The notes below the pieces were generated by a model. The model did not search any database. It saw only the letters and a list, made by a program, of their open reading frames with translations, and was not told the DNA's origin. A DNA stretch of 64,000 nt from Desulfuromusa sp. Its GTDB lineage: Bacteria; Desulfobacterota; Desulfuromonadia; Desulfuromonadales; Geopsychrobacteraceae. Shown one piece after another: positions 25,644 to 34,124 of this stretch. Made by a program: the position numbers and the translations under genes. Every line of letters starts with the position of its first letter. Within the stretch, counting starts at the first letter, position 1. The stretch is from the NCBI GenBank assembly GCA_016744675.1, contig JADGDX010000009.1:17040-81039 (forward strand), in the 5' to 3' direction.

Positions 25644-27683
25644 ATGAGTACTACACCGGAAAGAAAAGTCATAAAAGTACCAGATGGAGAAATTTGTGAT
25701 TACATAGATGGGAAATTCCGCAAAGACACGCCAGAAGAATATGTTCGGCAGACAATTGAAAAAAGATTGGTCAATGAGCATAAATACAAACCTGCGCAGA
25801 TAAAAATAGAATGTGGCCTTAAACTTGGATCTAGCCGCCCGCGAGCAGATATTGTTGTCTTTCCAAAAGACAGTCCAGAGCTATCTCAAGATCACATTTG
25901 GCTTATTGTCGAATGTAAAAATGAAAAAGTTGAACCGAAACATAAAAAAGATGGCATTGAACAACTGAAATCCTATATGAGTGCTTGCCCCAATTGTGAA
26001 TGGGGAATGTGGACAAATGGAAAATATAAAGAAGTCATACGAAAAGTTAAAATAGAAGGTAAATACGTTTATCAAGAATACAATGATATACCACCCGCAG
26101 ATGGTTCATTAGAAGATATCGATAAACCAAAAAGGAACAGATTAAAGAAAGCCTTTGACGACAATTTATTATTGGTATTCAAGACATGTCACAACCATAT
26201 TTACGTAACCGATGGCCTTCAAAAGCAACCTGCTTTCTTCGAGCTATTAAAAGTTATTTTTTGCAAAACGCTTGACGAGCAAAATGTAGGAAACCCTCTG
26301 GAGTTTTATACAACTTCCGCTGAACGTTCAAATCCAGATGGGCAACTTACTGTCAAAAAAAGAATTTCAAAGATATTTGGAAAAGTCAAAAAACAGTTTC
26401 CACAAATTTTTGCGGCAAACGATGAAATCGAGCTAAACCCAAGATCACTTGCTTGGATAGTTTCAGAGCTTCAACCCTATTCACTTCTTGACACTCATGT
26501 TGATGTAAAAAGTAAAGCCTATGAGGAGTTAGTAGGTGCAAACTTGCGTGGTGATCGAGGTGAATTTTTCACGCCTAGAAATATTATGCAAATGGCTGTA
26601 GAAATTATTAACCCAAAACCACATGAAAAAATTTGTGACACTTCATGCGGCACCGGTGGATTTTTAGTCACTGCAATGAATCACGTGATCGCTCAATTGA
26701 AAGCAGATGTTGAAAATGATTATGGTAAATCTGAAAATGAATGGGGTATGGATGAAAAATTGGCAGTTAGAGAACGAATTAAACAAATTGCATCCTCTAA
26801 TTTCTACGGCTTTGATATAAACCCCGATCTGGTTAAAGCCACAAAAATGAATATGGTTATGAATAATGACGGTAGTGGAAATATTTACCGCAACGATTCA
26901 TTACTACCACCCCATGAATGGTCTTTGGAACTTAAAGAACAATTGGCAAAGGCTTTAAATATTCAACCCAATACCATAAAAAATCCTCAATCAATTGAAT
27001 TTTTTGATGTTATTGTTACGAACCCTCCCTTCGGAAGTAAAATACCTATCAAAGATAGCCATATCCTTGAACAATTTAACATTGGCTATATCTGGCGCAA
27101 TGAACAATACGACACCGGTAAACAATCAGGATGGACAATTTCCTCTGACTTTCAATCATCTGTGCCACCCGAACAGCTATTCATTGAAAGGTGTTTTCAA
27201 TTTCTAAAACCCGGCGGGCGTTTAGCTATTGTATTGCCAGATTCAATATTAGGAAACCCAGGCTTAACCTATATTCGCAAATGGTTAATGGAAAAAACAA
27301 AAATTGTTGCCAGCATTGATTTGCATGTTGACACTTTCCAGCCAAGAAATGGAACTCAGACATCCATATTGATAGTTCAAAAGAAAACAAAAGAAGAAAT
27401 TGAACAAGAGCAAAAGTCAGGAAAAATAAAACCTTACAATATATTTATGGCAATGGTTGAGAAGGTGGGGCATGACAAACGTGGGAATACACTCTTCAAA
27501 AGGGATGAACAAGGGAATGAAATCTGGATACCTGAAGAGCCCAATGTCTTAGAACTCGACAAGACCTCAGATGGTGATATTACCGTTAAAACAGAAAGCA
27601 AAACACGTATAATTGATGATCAAAGCCGCGAGGTTCCCAAAGTTTTTGAGAAATGGAAAACACAGGAGGGAATCGCGTGGTAG
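25644..27683 (+). CDS. Fused nuclease-methyltransferase R-M subunit (BcgI A-like / HsdM with HsdR_N)
   Basis: A 679-residue protein. Residues about 30-125 resemble the type I HsdR N-terminal nuclease domain, with PD-(D/E)XK residues Asp69 (RADIVVF) and Glu90-Cys-Lys92. A helical linker and an N6-adenine methyltransferase follow. The latter has GEFFTPRNI, motif I DTSCGTGGF near residue 333, a FYGFDINPDL acidic loop and catalytic NPPF near residue 460. The layout equals type IIB enzymes such as BcgI, in which cleavage and methylation share one chain. No separate HsdR or helicase exists nearby, so any restriction would come from this fused domain. Confidence 0.85.
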   Translation: MSTTPERKVIKVPDGEICDYIDGKFRKDTPEEYVRQTIEKRLVNEHKYKPAQIKIECGLKLGSSRPRADIVVFPKDSPELSQDHIWLIVECKNEKVEPKHKKDGIEQLKSYMSACPNCEWGMWTNGKYKEVIRKVKIEGKYVYQEYNDIPPADGSLEDIDKPKRNRLKKAFDDNLLLVFKTCHNHIYVTDGLQKQPAFFELLKVIFCKTLDEQNVGNPLEFYTTSAERSNPDGQLTVKKRISKIFGKVKKQFPQIFAANDEIELNPRSLAWIVSELQPYSLLDTHVDVKSKAYEELVGANLRGDRGEFFTPRNIMQMAVEIINPKPHEKICDTSCGTGGFLVTAMNHVIAQLKADVENDYGKSENEWGMDEKLAVRERIKQIASSNFYGFDINPDLVKATKMNMVMNNDGSGNIYRNDSLLPPHEWSLELKEQLAKALNIQPNTIKNPQSIEFFDVIVTNPPFGSKIPIKDSHILEQFNIGYIWRNEQYDTGKQSGWTISSDFQSSVPPEQLFIERCFQFLKPGGRLAIVLPDSILGNPGLTYIRKWLMEKTKIVASIDLHVDTFQPRNGTQTSILIVQKKTKEEIEQEQKSGKIKPYNIFMAMVEKVGHDKRGNTLFKRDEQGNEIWIPEEPNVLELDKTSDGDITVKTESKTRIIDDQSREVPKVFEKWKTQEGIAW

Positions 27684-29149
27684 GACAAGCACAACGAAAC
27701 TATCAACAACAAGAAACAACCTCAGAAAAAGCACCCTCTTTCAAATGGACAACCGTTTCTATTCAAGAGGTTTTTGAGAATAGTTATCGTCTAGAGGCTA
27801 GTGTTTATGGCTTTGAAGGCAGACAAGCGAGAAAAGACCTGGACAACTGCAAGTGGAACATATCAAAACTATGCGGTGATGACGGTCTTGCAACAGCCTA
27901 TCACCGGCCACGGTTTAAAAGAGTCTATGTCAAAAAATCAGATTATCCAATCTACCAACCGGCACAGGTGAATGAACTGTATCCTAAACCGGCTGCCTAT
28001 ATTTCTGATTTAACACAAACCAGCATTGATGCTTTACGTGTAAAAAAGGGACAAATTCTACTTACTTGTTCTGGCACAATTGGCAATTGTACTTATGTAA
28101 GTAATACTTTTGATAATCTAATATTTAGCCATGACCTCATCAGAATTGAGCCTAAAGAATACAATGGTTTCATCTACGCATATCTAAGGTCAAAAACTGG
28201 ATTTAATATCATAAATACTAATAACTATGGTGCAGTTATCAGCCATATTGAGCCCGAACATCTAGCTAATATTCAAATTCCGAATCCATCAGTTATTTTG
28301 AAACAACAAATCAACGATCTAATTGAGCAATCGTTTCAATTGCGTGATGAGTCCAATAGTTTAATAGATGAATCGCAGGAGCTGCTAAAAGAAGCATTAC
28401 AGCTGCCCGATCTTGAAGATCTGAAAACTAAAATAAAGAAGTTTGATAATAAAACAGACGTGTTGAATTATTCGGTATCGTTAAGTCAACTCAACAACCG
28501 CTTTGATGGCTCTTATCATGTTCCAATTGTTGATGCGCTTGAGCATCATATTCACAAAACAGCAAAAGAAGTTTTAAAAATTGGTGATAGTCAAATAAGC
28601 CAAGAAGTTATCTTGCCTGGTCGATTCAAACGGATTTATGTTGAAGAGGGAAACGGAATTACATTTTTTGGTGGTAAGCAGCTTTTCGAGCTTGACCCAA
28701 GTAATAAAAAATATCTATCTACAAGTAATCATGAAGAGAGAATCCAAGATTTAAAAATACATACAAACACAACACTGATCTCAAGAAGCGGAACCATTGG
28801 GAAAGTTACTATTGTTCCGGAGCATTGGGACAGCTGGATTCCCAACGAGCATGTTATTCGGGTAGTACCAACAAATTTTCAAATAGCAGGGTATCTCTAT
28901 GCATGGCTTAGTAGTGATTATGCTTATCCATTGATAACACGGCACACCTATGGAGCAGTGGTAGATGAAATCAGTGATAAACAAGTTTCGGAAATCGCCA
29001 TTCCATTGTTGAAGGATACCAATATTCAAAAAATAATCAACGATAAGACCTTACTAGCAAATAGTAAAAGAACAAGAGCTTATGAATTGGAACAAGAGGC
29101 ATTGAAAATTCTCAATGATAAAGTCATTTATGCGGTGAAAAAAATGTAA
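27677..29149 (+). CDS. Restriction-modification specificity subunit (HsdS-like)
   Basis: A protein of about 490 residues with two target-recognition domains. Each is marked by a repeated signature: GQILLTCSGTIGN in the first and TTLISRSGTIGKV in the second, each followed by NNYGAVISHIEP or RHTYGAVVDEIS. Long helices after each domain set the spacing of a bipartite site. The GTG at 27677 is preferred because AGGAGG lies seven bases before it, giving a seven-base overlap with the upstream stop; the frame extends to 27653. It directs the fused nuclease-methylase to DNA. Confidence 0.85.
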   Translation: MVGQAQRNYQQQETTSEKAPSFKWTTVSIQEVFENSYRLEASVYGFEGRQARKDLDNCKWNISKLCGDDGLATAYHRPRFKRVYVKKSDYPIYQPAQVNELYPKPAAYISDLTQTSIDALRVKKGQILLTCSGTIGNCTYVSNTFDNLIFSHDLIRIEPKEYNGFIYAYLRSKTGFNIINTNNYGAVISHIEPEHLANIQIPNPSVILKQQINDLIEQSFQLRDESNSLIDESQELLKEALQLPDLEDLKTKIKKFDNKTDVLNYSVSLSQLNNRFDGSYHVPIVDALEHHIHKTAKEVLKIGDSQISQEVILPGRFKRIYVEEGNGITFFGGKQLFELDPSNKKYLSTSNHEERIQDLKIHTNTTLISRSGTIGKVTIVPEHWDSWIPNEHVIRVVPTNFQIAGYLYAWLSSDYAYPLITRHTYGAVVDEISDKQVSEIAIPLLKDTNIQKIINDKTLLANSKRTRAYELEQEALKILNDKVIYAVKKM

Positions 29150-29320
29150 AACCGCAATTTAATCCAAAATGTTAATTTCAGAAAAAATATAAGCTCAGGT
29201 CTAGCTTAACCTGGGTGTAAAATCCCCCTACCTTTTTAACTCTATGTGACTTTTTCTGTCACACTCCTGATATAGACTTTAAAATACCAATTCGATAACT
29301 CGTATCAAGGAGGTGGGAAG

Positions 29321-31720
29321 ATGAGTCTGCTCCATTTAGTCATGCCCAATGGAATCGAAGCTTGTGGTATTCAAAACCCTGTTCGGGTTCTCGGTATTGA
29401 CCTGGGAACCACCAATTCAACCGTTGCTGAAATCATTTTTGATCCGGACAATCCGGAACAGATATCCTGCCAATGCCTTCCCATTGAGCAACCAACTCAA
29501 GGGCGGAGCCACTGGAACCCTCTACTTCCCTCTTTTGTGGCCCTGCATGATGGTAAGGAGTGGGTGGGCGAAGGAGCAAAACAACTGCTGGAATGTGCCA
29601 GTCAGCTCGATCTGATTCCACAGGTCAACATCTTCCATAGCTGCAAGAACGATATGGGACTGCAAAGAACTTACGCCTCCGCTCCCGAAGGCTATCGCAG
29701 TGCTGCCGATATTAGCAGTCGGGTTCTGGGGTATATCTATCGTCAAGCCCAGAAACAGAATCGCACCAAGCCGGACATTACCACGGTCACTGTTCCAGCC
29801 TCCTTTCAACTGGCACAACGCAATGACACCCTGAAGGCCGCCAAGAGTGCTGGCATTCCTCTCACCAATGGCGAATTACTGGATGAGCCAGTTGCTGCCT
29901 TCATCAGTTATCTGGCCGATAATCCCGATATCGCTCTGACCACTCCAGGGCAACAACGGACTTTGCTGGTTTTTGACTTTGGTGGCGGAACTTGTGACGT
30001 TGGCTTATTTCGTCTGTCATCAAATCTGTTTAACCTGATGGATATTTCACCCCTGTCGGTCTCTCGTTATCATCGACTTGGCGGAGGCGATATTGATCAG
30101 GCTATCTTCTATGAAGTTTTGCTGCCACAAATTATCGAAGAGAACAAACTGGAAGAGTTTCAGTTGGATTTTGAGGAGAAAAAACAATATCTGGAGCCAG
30201 CGTTTATCCGTATCGCTGAACAGCTGAAAATTGCCTTCTGTGAAAAACTTGAGCAGTGGGTCAAAAAAGGGTCAGACGAAAAAAATACCCCTGAACAGGT
30301 TTCAATACCCGGTGATTTCAGTTGTAAGCTTCCAGATGGAAACGAGATTATTCTAATTGATCCAACATTGACTCTTGATGATTTCAATAATCTTCTGGAG
30401 CCTTTCCTGGATCAGAACCGACTGTATGTCAAAGAAACCGAGTACCGACAATCCTTGTCAATCTTTACCCCGATCCATGATGCCATTGAACGCAATGATC
30501 TTACCCCTGAAGATATCGACCTTTGTTTGCTGGTTGGGGGAAGTTGTCTGATTCCCCAGGTCGAACATGCCGTTGCACAGTTCTTTACCAAAGCTGAAAT
30601 TCTCACCTTCGCTGGAGCTGATGCTATGCAGACGGCTGTGGCCAAGGGAGCGGCCATCAATGCCCTGTCTTTAGCCCTCAATCAACGCCCAGTGATCCAG
30701 CCGGTCTGTCAGGAAACGATTGCCATCATGACAGCCACCGGACCCGTAACGATTATCCCAAAGCAAACGACCCTGCCTTGGCCGAGTGAGGCAGGTTACG
30801 CCAAAGGGGAAATCCTAACCATTCCCGTTGATTCCAATGAAGAAGCGGTCAGCCTGCGGGTGGAAATTGTCTCTCTTGATAACAGCGGCAAACGCACTCT
30901 GCTCTCGGAAGTCTGGGACGTTCCGGCACCGGTTCGAGCCGGGGAAAAGGTTCAGGTGGAATCCCGCTTTGATTTGAATCAGACGTTGCAACTCCGCCTG
31001 GTTCATCTGGAGCGGGATGATGTTCCGATTTACGAGAAACAGGAAGAACACCCCTTTACCCATATGATCAATCCCCAGACAGTTAAAATCAGGATTGAAG
31101 CAACAGAAGAAAAACTCCGCACCGGAGCGATTCCAGAAGACCTCTGGAAACAGACCATGAGTCGCCTGGCTGATGACTGTGCTGAACTACGTCAGTACGA
31201 GAAAGCCATTAACAACCTGGCAACAGCCATGCGTCGCACCAACAAGCCTGATGTTGGGCTGATGAACAAAATGGCCCTTTACGCCGGGTACATGGGCGAC
31301 CGTAAACGGGAGGAGCAAATTTATCTGGCTGCAATAGAAGAAGATCCGAACTGGGGAACAGTTTGGTTCAATTTGGCATTACTGCTACAAAAGCAGGGAC
31401 GGCTTGATGAGGCTAGAAAAATTATTGATGGAGCAATCAAGGTGGAGCCTACTGAAGCCCCATATTATGTTCTTCAGGCTCAACTGGCCAAAGAAAACGG
31501 ACAGAATTATGCTATTATTCTTGATCTTTTCGATATTCATGCCCGCCCCATTGAGGAACAAAACAATTGGGAGCTTATTTGGTCAACGACAGCAGCTGAA
31601 TTGCGTAATGATGCCGAAGCTGTGGCTAAAATCCGAAAATTACGCCAACGTAAAAATACCAGCCGAGATAATTTGCCGAGCAAAGAAGATGGGTGCTTGC
31701 CGGGGGTTTATCAAAGTTAA
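29321..31720 (+). CDS. Hsp70-family protein with C-terminal TPR-like region
   Basis: A 799-residue protein. The Hsp70/actin-type ATPase covers about residues 20-460, with phosphate 1 GIDLGTTNS (25-33), the connect motif DEPVAAFISYL, phosphate 2 VFDFGGGTCDVG and the adenosine motif LLVGGSCLIP. A beta-rich, atypical substrate region follows. The last 170 residues form TPR-like helices (NMATAM-type pairs, WFNLALLLQKQGRLDEARKI). No DnaJ or GrpE gene is near. A strong AAGGAGGTG precedes the start. It leads an operon with three small proteins and a PPP phosphatase. This resembles neither standard dnaK nor known Hsp70 loci. Confidence 0.85.
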   Translation: MSLLHLVMPNGIEACGIQNPVRVLGIDLGTTNSTVAEIIFDPDNPEQISCQCLPIEQPTQGRSHWNPLLPSFVALHDGKEWVGEGAKQLLECASQLDLIPQVNIFHSCKNDMGLQRTYASAPEGYRSAADISSRVLGYIYRQAQKQNRTKPDITTVTVPASFQLAQRNDTLKAAKSAGIPLTNGELLDEPVAAFISYLADNPDIALTTPGQQRTLLVFDFGGGTCDVGLFRLSSNLFNLMDISPLSVSRYHRLGGGDIDQAIFYEVLLPQIIEENKLEEFQLDFEEKKQYLEPAFIRIAEQLKIAFCEKLEQWVKKGSDEKNTPEQVSIPGDFSCKLPDGNEIILIDPTLTLDDFNNLLEPFLDQNRLYVKETEYRQSLSIFTPIHDAIERNDLTPEDIDLCLLVGGSCLIPQVEHAVAQFFTKAEILTFAGADAMQTAVAKGAAINALSLALNQRPVIQPVCQETIAIMTATGPVTIIPKQTTLPWPSEAGYAKGEILTIPVDSNEEAVSLRVEIVSLDNSGKRTLLSEVWDVPAPVRAGEKVQVESRFDLNQTLQLRLVHLERDDVPIYEKQEEHPFTHMINPQTVKIRIEATEEKLRTGAIPEDLWKQTMSRLADDCAELRQYEKAINNLATAMRRTNKPDVGLMNKMALYAGYMGDRKREEQIYLAAIEEDPNWGTVWFNLALLLQKQGRLDEARKIIDGAIKVEPTEAPYYVLQAQLAKENGQNYAIILDLFDIHARPIEEQNNWELIWSTTAAELRNDAEAVAKIRKLRQRKNTSRDNLPSKEDGCLPGVYQS

Positions 31721-31749
31721 AATATTTGGCAACGACAAGGTGTTAAGTG

Positions 31750-31923
31750 ATGAGTGAAACACCAACCCCATACAGAGTTGGGAATGTCTACTACATGATT
31801 TTTCGAGTCGGTTATTTCATTCTTCGCCCAGAGAAGACTTTTTATAACGGTAAGAGTTTATCTCTTGGCAAGGTTGTTCCTTTTCCTGGGAGAAAGACAA
31901 CAACGGATGATCAAACACGTTGA
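31750..31923 (+). CDS. Small unknown protein in the Hsp70 operon
   Basis: A 57-codon frame starting MSETPTPYRVGNVYY and ending in a basic stretch (PGRKTTTDDQTR). A hydrophobic, aromatic segment (YMIFRVGYFILR) could be a beta-hairpin or membrane-associated strand. It begins 30 bp after the Hsp70 gene and overlaps the next gene by 17 bp, with a weak AAGGTG upstream. No family is recognised. The overlapping arrangement is the main support. Confidence 0.4.
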   Translation: MSETPTPYRVGNVYYMIFRVGYFILRPEKTFYNGKSLSLGKVVPFPGRKTTTDDQTR

Positions 31924-32338
31924 TTTTGACAGTCCCGCATGGCAGGTGCGCATGAAGAATGCCCGCAGTGGTGAGGAGTTTACGGCTTTACTTTTTGAGT
32001 TGCCGGACCCGGTGTTGCGTTACGGCTCAGACGCTGAAATACGACTCAGCTCTTTACAGGAGCTGGAGATCAGGTCATGCGCTCAGGAAATCATCGACGC
32101 TCAGGTATTAGAAAAGCACCATTGGGTGGAGATTAGCAAAATCTATCCTGAAGCTGAAAGAACAAGTGACGTTGAAAGCCTGATCGTAATTCTCACGGAT
32201 CTGGCAATGAAACGCCTCAAAACCGGTTATGGGATCGAAGATTGTCCGACGCTGGAGGAGCATCTGCTTATGATCTGGCTTGAAGACTGTATAACTCTCG
32301 ATCCTTATATACGAAGGGGGAAATATGCATCAACATAA
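31907..32338 (+). CDS. Unknown protein in the Hsp70 operon
   Basis: A 143-residue acidic, mostly helical protein (IKHVDFDSPAWQVRMKNARS at the start, EHLLMIWLEDCITLDP near the end). I do not recognise it. ATG 31907 overlaps the preceding 57-codon frame by 17 bp; a longer frame from TTG 31865 has no RBS. The 3' end overlaps the next gene by 14 bp, so translation is probably coupled. No signal peptide or membrane segment is present. Confidence 0.65.
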   Translation: MIKHVDFDSPAWQVRMKNARSGEEFTALLFELPDPVLRYGSDAEIRLSSLQELEIRSCAQEIIDAQVLEKHHWVEISKIYPEAERTSDVESLIVILTDLAMKRLKTGYGIEDCPTLEEHLLMIWLEDCITLDPYIRRGKYAST

Positions 32339-32630
32339 AGATATGCTCGCTGATATTATCTCGCATATGGAAGGTCATCGATACATATGCCCCATACCGC
32401 AAAGTTGGCAGCACGTATATTCTTTGCTTCCTGGCAAGAAAAGAGTTGCTGCCGGGTTTGATCCCCCTGTGCCATTAATTCTTGGAGCTTGGGGACACAC
32501 CAATGACCAAGAAAAACGTCAGCGTTTTCAAATTCATCTTGAATATGCGGTTAAAAATAATGTGGTCAATGACGTGTGTGACTATCTGGCGGGTTTGTCA
32601 GCAGGGGAATGGTTGCATGAAGAAAAATGA
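32325..32630 (+). CDS. Unknown small protein upstream of PPP phosphatase
   Basis: A 101-residue protein with a Pro-rich middle (PPVPLILGAWGHTNDQEKRQ) and a helical C-terminus ending AGLSAGEWLHEEK. The family is not recognised. It overlaps both neighbours by 14 bp, and AAGGGGG precedes its ATG. The overlap chain suggests fixed stoichiometry with the phosphatase and the 143-residue protein. Confidence 0.65.
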   Translation: MHQHKDMLADIISHMEGHRYICPIPQSWQHVYSLLPGKKRVAAGFDPPVPLILGAWGHTNDQEKRQRFQIHLEYAVKNNVVNDVCDYLAGLSAGEWLHEEK

Positions 32631-33318
32631 TTTCAATCGCCTCATCGCTATTGGTGACATCCACGGACAGTCCGATATGCTCAAACGACTACTGAATGTC
32701 GTCTCCCCACAACCCGAAGACCAGTTTGTTTTCCTGGGAGACTACGTAGATAGAGGGAAAGATAGCCGGGGTGTCATTGAGCGATTGATGCAGTTTAAAA
32801 TCGACTATCCGCAGACTATCTTCATTCGTGGTAATCACGACCAGCTGCTGCTTGATCTACTGGTTGAGCTAGGTGTCAGAGCTGATGACCGCCTGCGGGA
32901 TGAATCACGACGATATGAGGAATGCTCCACGGCCTCCGACCTGGAAATGTTCCTGAGCAACGGTGGCAATGAAACTCTGCGTAGCTATCGCTTGAGAGAC
33001 ATGACGGCTTTTCCTCAAGACCACATCAAGTTTCTGGAAGCAACCAAGCTATGGTGGCGATTTAAAAACTTGATCTTTGTTCATGCCGGATTAGAAGAAG
33101 GGTTGCCTCCAGAGTTACAAGACCCGTATGTGCTGCTCTGGGAACGGCTCTCCCCTCCGGGTAAAGATGGCGAAATTCACGTTGTCGGGCACCACCCCAC
33201 TACAGACGGTGATCCTTACTTTGAGCCCGGACGCTACAATCTGGATACGGGAGCCGTGTATGGTCTGACATTGACAGCTTGTAATGTCCTGACGAAAGAG
33301 GTTTGGCAAGTACGATAG
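32617..33318 (+). CDS. PPP-family Ser/Thr protein phosphatase
   Basis: A 233-residue metallophosphoesterase of the PP1/PP2A-like bacterial type. The metal-binding motifs are all present: GDIHG (13-17), GDYVDRG (41-47), GNHD (72-75), FVHAG and VVGHHPT. It would remove phosphate from Ser/Thr of protein, or act on a small nucleotide in the related ApaH branch. ATG 32617 overlaps the upstream gene by 14 bp; the frame extends to 32482 in antiparallel-looking, unlikely sequence. No kinase is in the element, so its substrate could be host phosphoproteins or the Hsp70 partner. Confidence 0.9.
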   Translation: MKKNDFNRLIAIGDIHGQSDMLKRLLNVVSPQPEDQFVFLGDYVDRGKDSRGVIERLMQFKIDYPQTIFIRGNHDQLLLDLLVELGVRADDRLRDESRRYEECSTASDLEMFLSNGGNETLRSYRLRDMTAFPQDHIKFLEATKLWWRFKNLIFVHAGLEEGLPPELQDPYVLLWERLSPPGKDGEIHVVGHHPTTDGDPYFEPGRYNLDTGAVYGLTLTACNVLTKEVWQVR

Positions 33319-33368
33319 TGGTAGTGTGGAGAAAAACTATATCTATGTGTCTCGGTCTGGAGTAATGA

Positions 33369-33995
33369 ATGTCGCTTCCATATTACAAAATCACGTGTTC
33401 AGGCTGCTCTTTTGATGATGGTTGCGCCTTCGGAATTAACTATAGATATGAGGGATCGCCAGAACATGAGCCTGTGCTACAAAATGCTTGGTGCCGTGAT
33501 TGCGACAAAATTGTGAAAATTTGCATTCCATTTAATCGGAGGCATGCTCAGGGAATAGTGTTTGATCTAAATGCACGGTATCGGAAAAGTAATGGTGGTC
33601 TCCTTGCAAGAATTTTCAGATCAAAGAAACTTAAATTTGAAGTCCAGCAAAACATTCGGGAAGACAATCAAGAAGCCCTGGAGATAAATAATCGCCTGAG
33701 ATATTTTGAAACTATCCCTTACAAAGCCCGTTGCTTGCTCTGCGGTAGCAATAGCGTATTTCATTTCAAATTGCCAAACGAAGGGTTAGGTGATGTGGAA
33801 AGTATGAATGTAGAGCACTCATGTGGCGGTCAATTGCTTATCCGCATACAGGGGCAGATTAATCCGGTTAGCTACACGCAGCTTCCCAAGGTGACTTACA
33901 ATGATGATGGTATTTTGCATGATGAACGAAAGAGCAACAAAGTAGTGGTGCGGCGAGGAAGCCTGTGCCAGAAAAGTTTAGATAGAGAGATATAG
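33369..33995 (+). CDS. Cysteine-pair (zinc-binding) unknown protein
   Basis: A 208-residue protein with paired Cys typical of treble-clef or ribbon folds: CSGCSFDDGC (10-19), WCRDCDK (near 42) and CLLCGS (near 137) with a later HSCGG. The middle (LLARIFRSKKLKFEVQ) is basic. It probably binds zinc; partner and role are unknown. It starts 50 bp after the phosphatase on the same strand and may be the last gene of that operon. Confidence 0.6.
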   Translation: MSLPYYKITCSGCSFDDGCAFGINYRYEGSPEHEPVLQNAWCRDCDKIVKICIPFNRRHAQGIVFDLNARYRKSNGGLLARIFRSKKLKFEVQQNIREDNQEALEINNRLRYFETIPYKARCLLCGSNSVFHFKLPNEGLGDVESMNVEHSCGGQLLIRIQGQINPVSYTQLPKVTYNDDGILHDERKSNKVVVRRGSLCQKSLDREI

Positions 33996-34099
33996 CCACC
34001 CACCCAGCGCCATATCTCACACCTAAGAGATATGGCGCAACATCTTAACCCCATATCTCATAAAATATGATATAACCATAATCATTGCGTCTATATCTC
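33987..34099 (+). promoter_or_regulatory. ATATCTC heptamer array upstream of fic
   Basis: Five ATATCTC/GAGATAT heptamers lie at 33987-33993 (inverted), 34012-34018, 34027-34033 (inverted), 34053-34059 and 34093-34099. Two of them form a perfect 12 bp inverted repeat, GCGCCATATCTC/GAGATATGGCGC (34007-34038) with an 8 bp spacer. No T-run follows, so this is an operator rather than a terminator. Confidence 0.6.
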
Positions 34100-34124
34100 G
34101 CAGTTACAAACTATAGGAGTTCGC

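Noticed and set aside
31865..31906. Longer TTG start of the 143-residue protein
   Set aside because: The extra 14 codons lie in the preceding small gene, and no RBS precedes the TTG.
32482..32616. N-terminal extension of the PPP phosphatase
   Set aside because: It lies wholly in the overlapping upstream gene and has no family similarity; ATG 32617 starts just before the catalytic core.
34007..34038. Perfect 12 bp hairpin as terminator of the Hsp70 operon
   Set aside because: No T-run follows, and the arm sequence recurs as ATATCTC copies toward fic, so an operator is the better reading.
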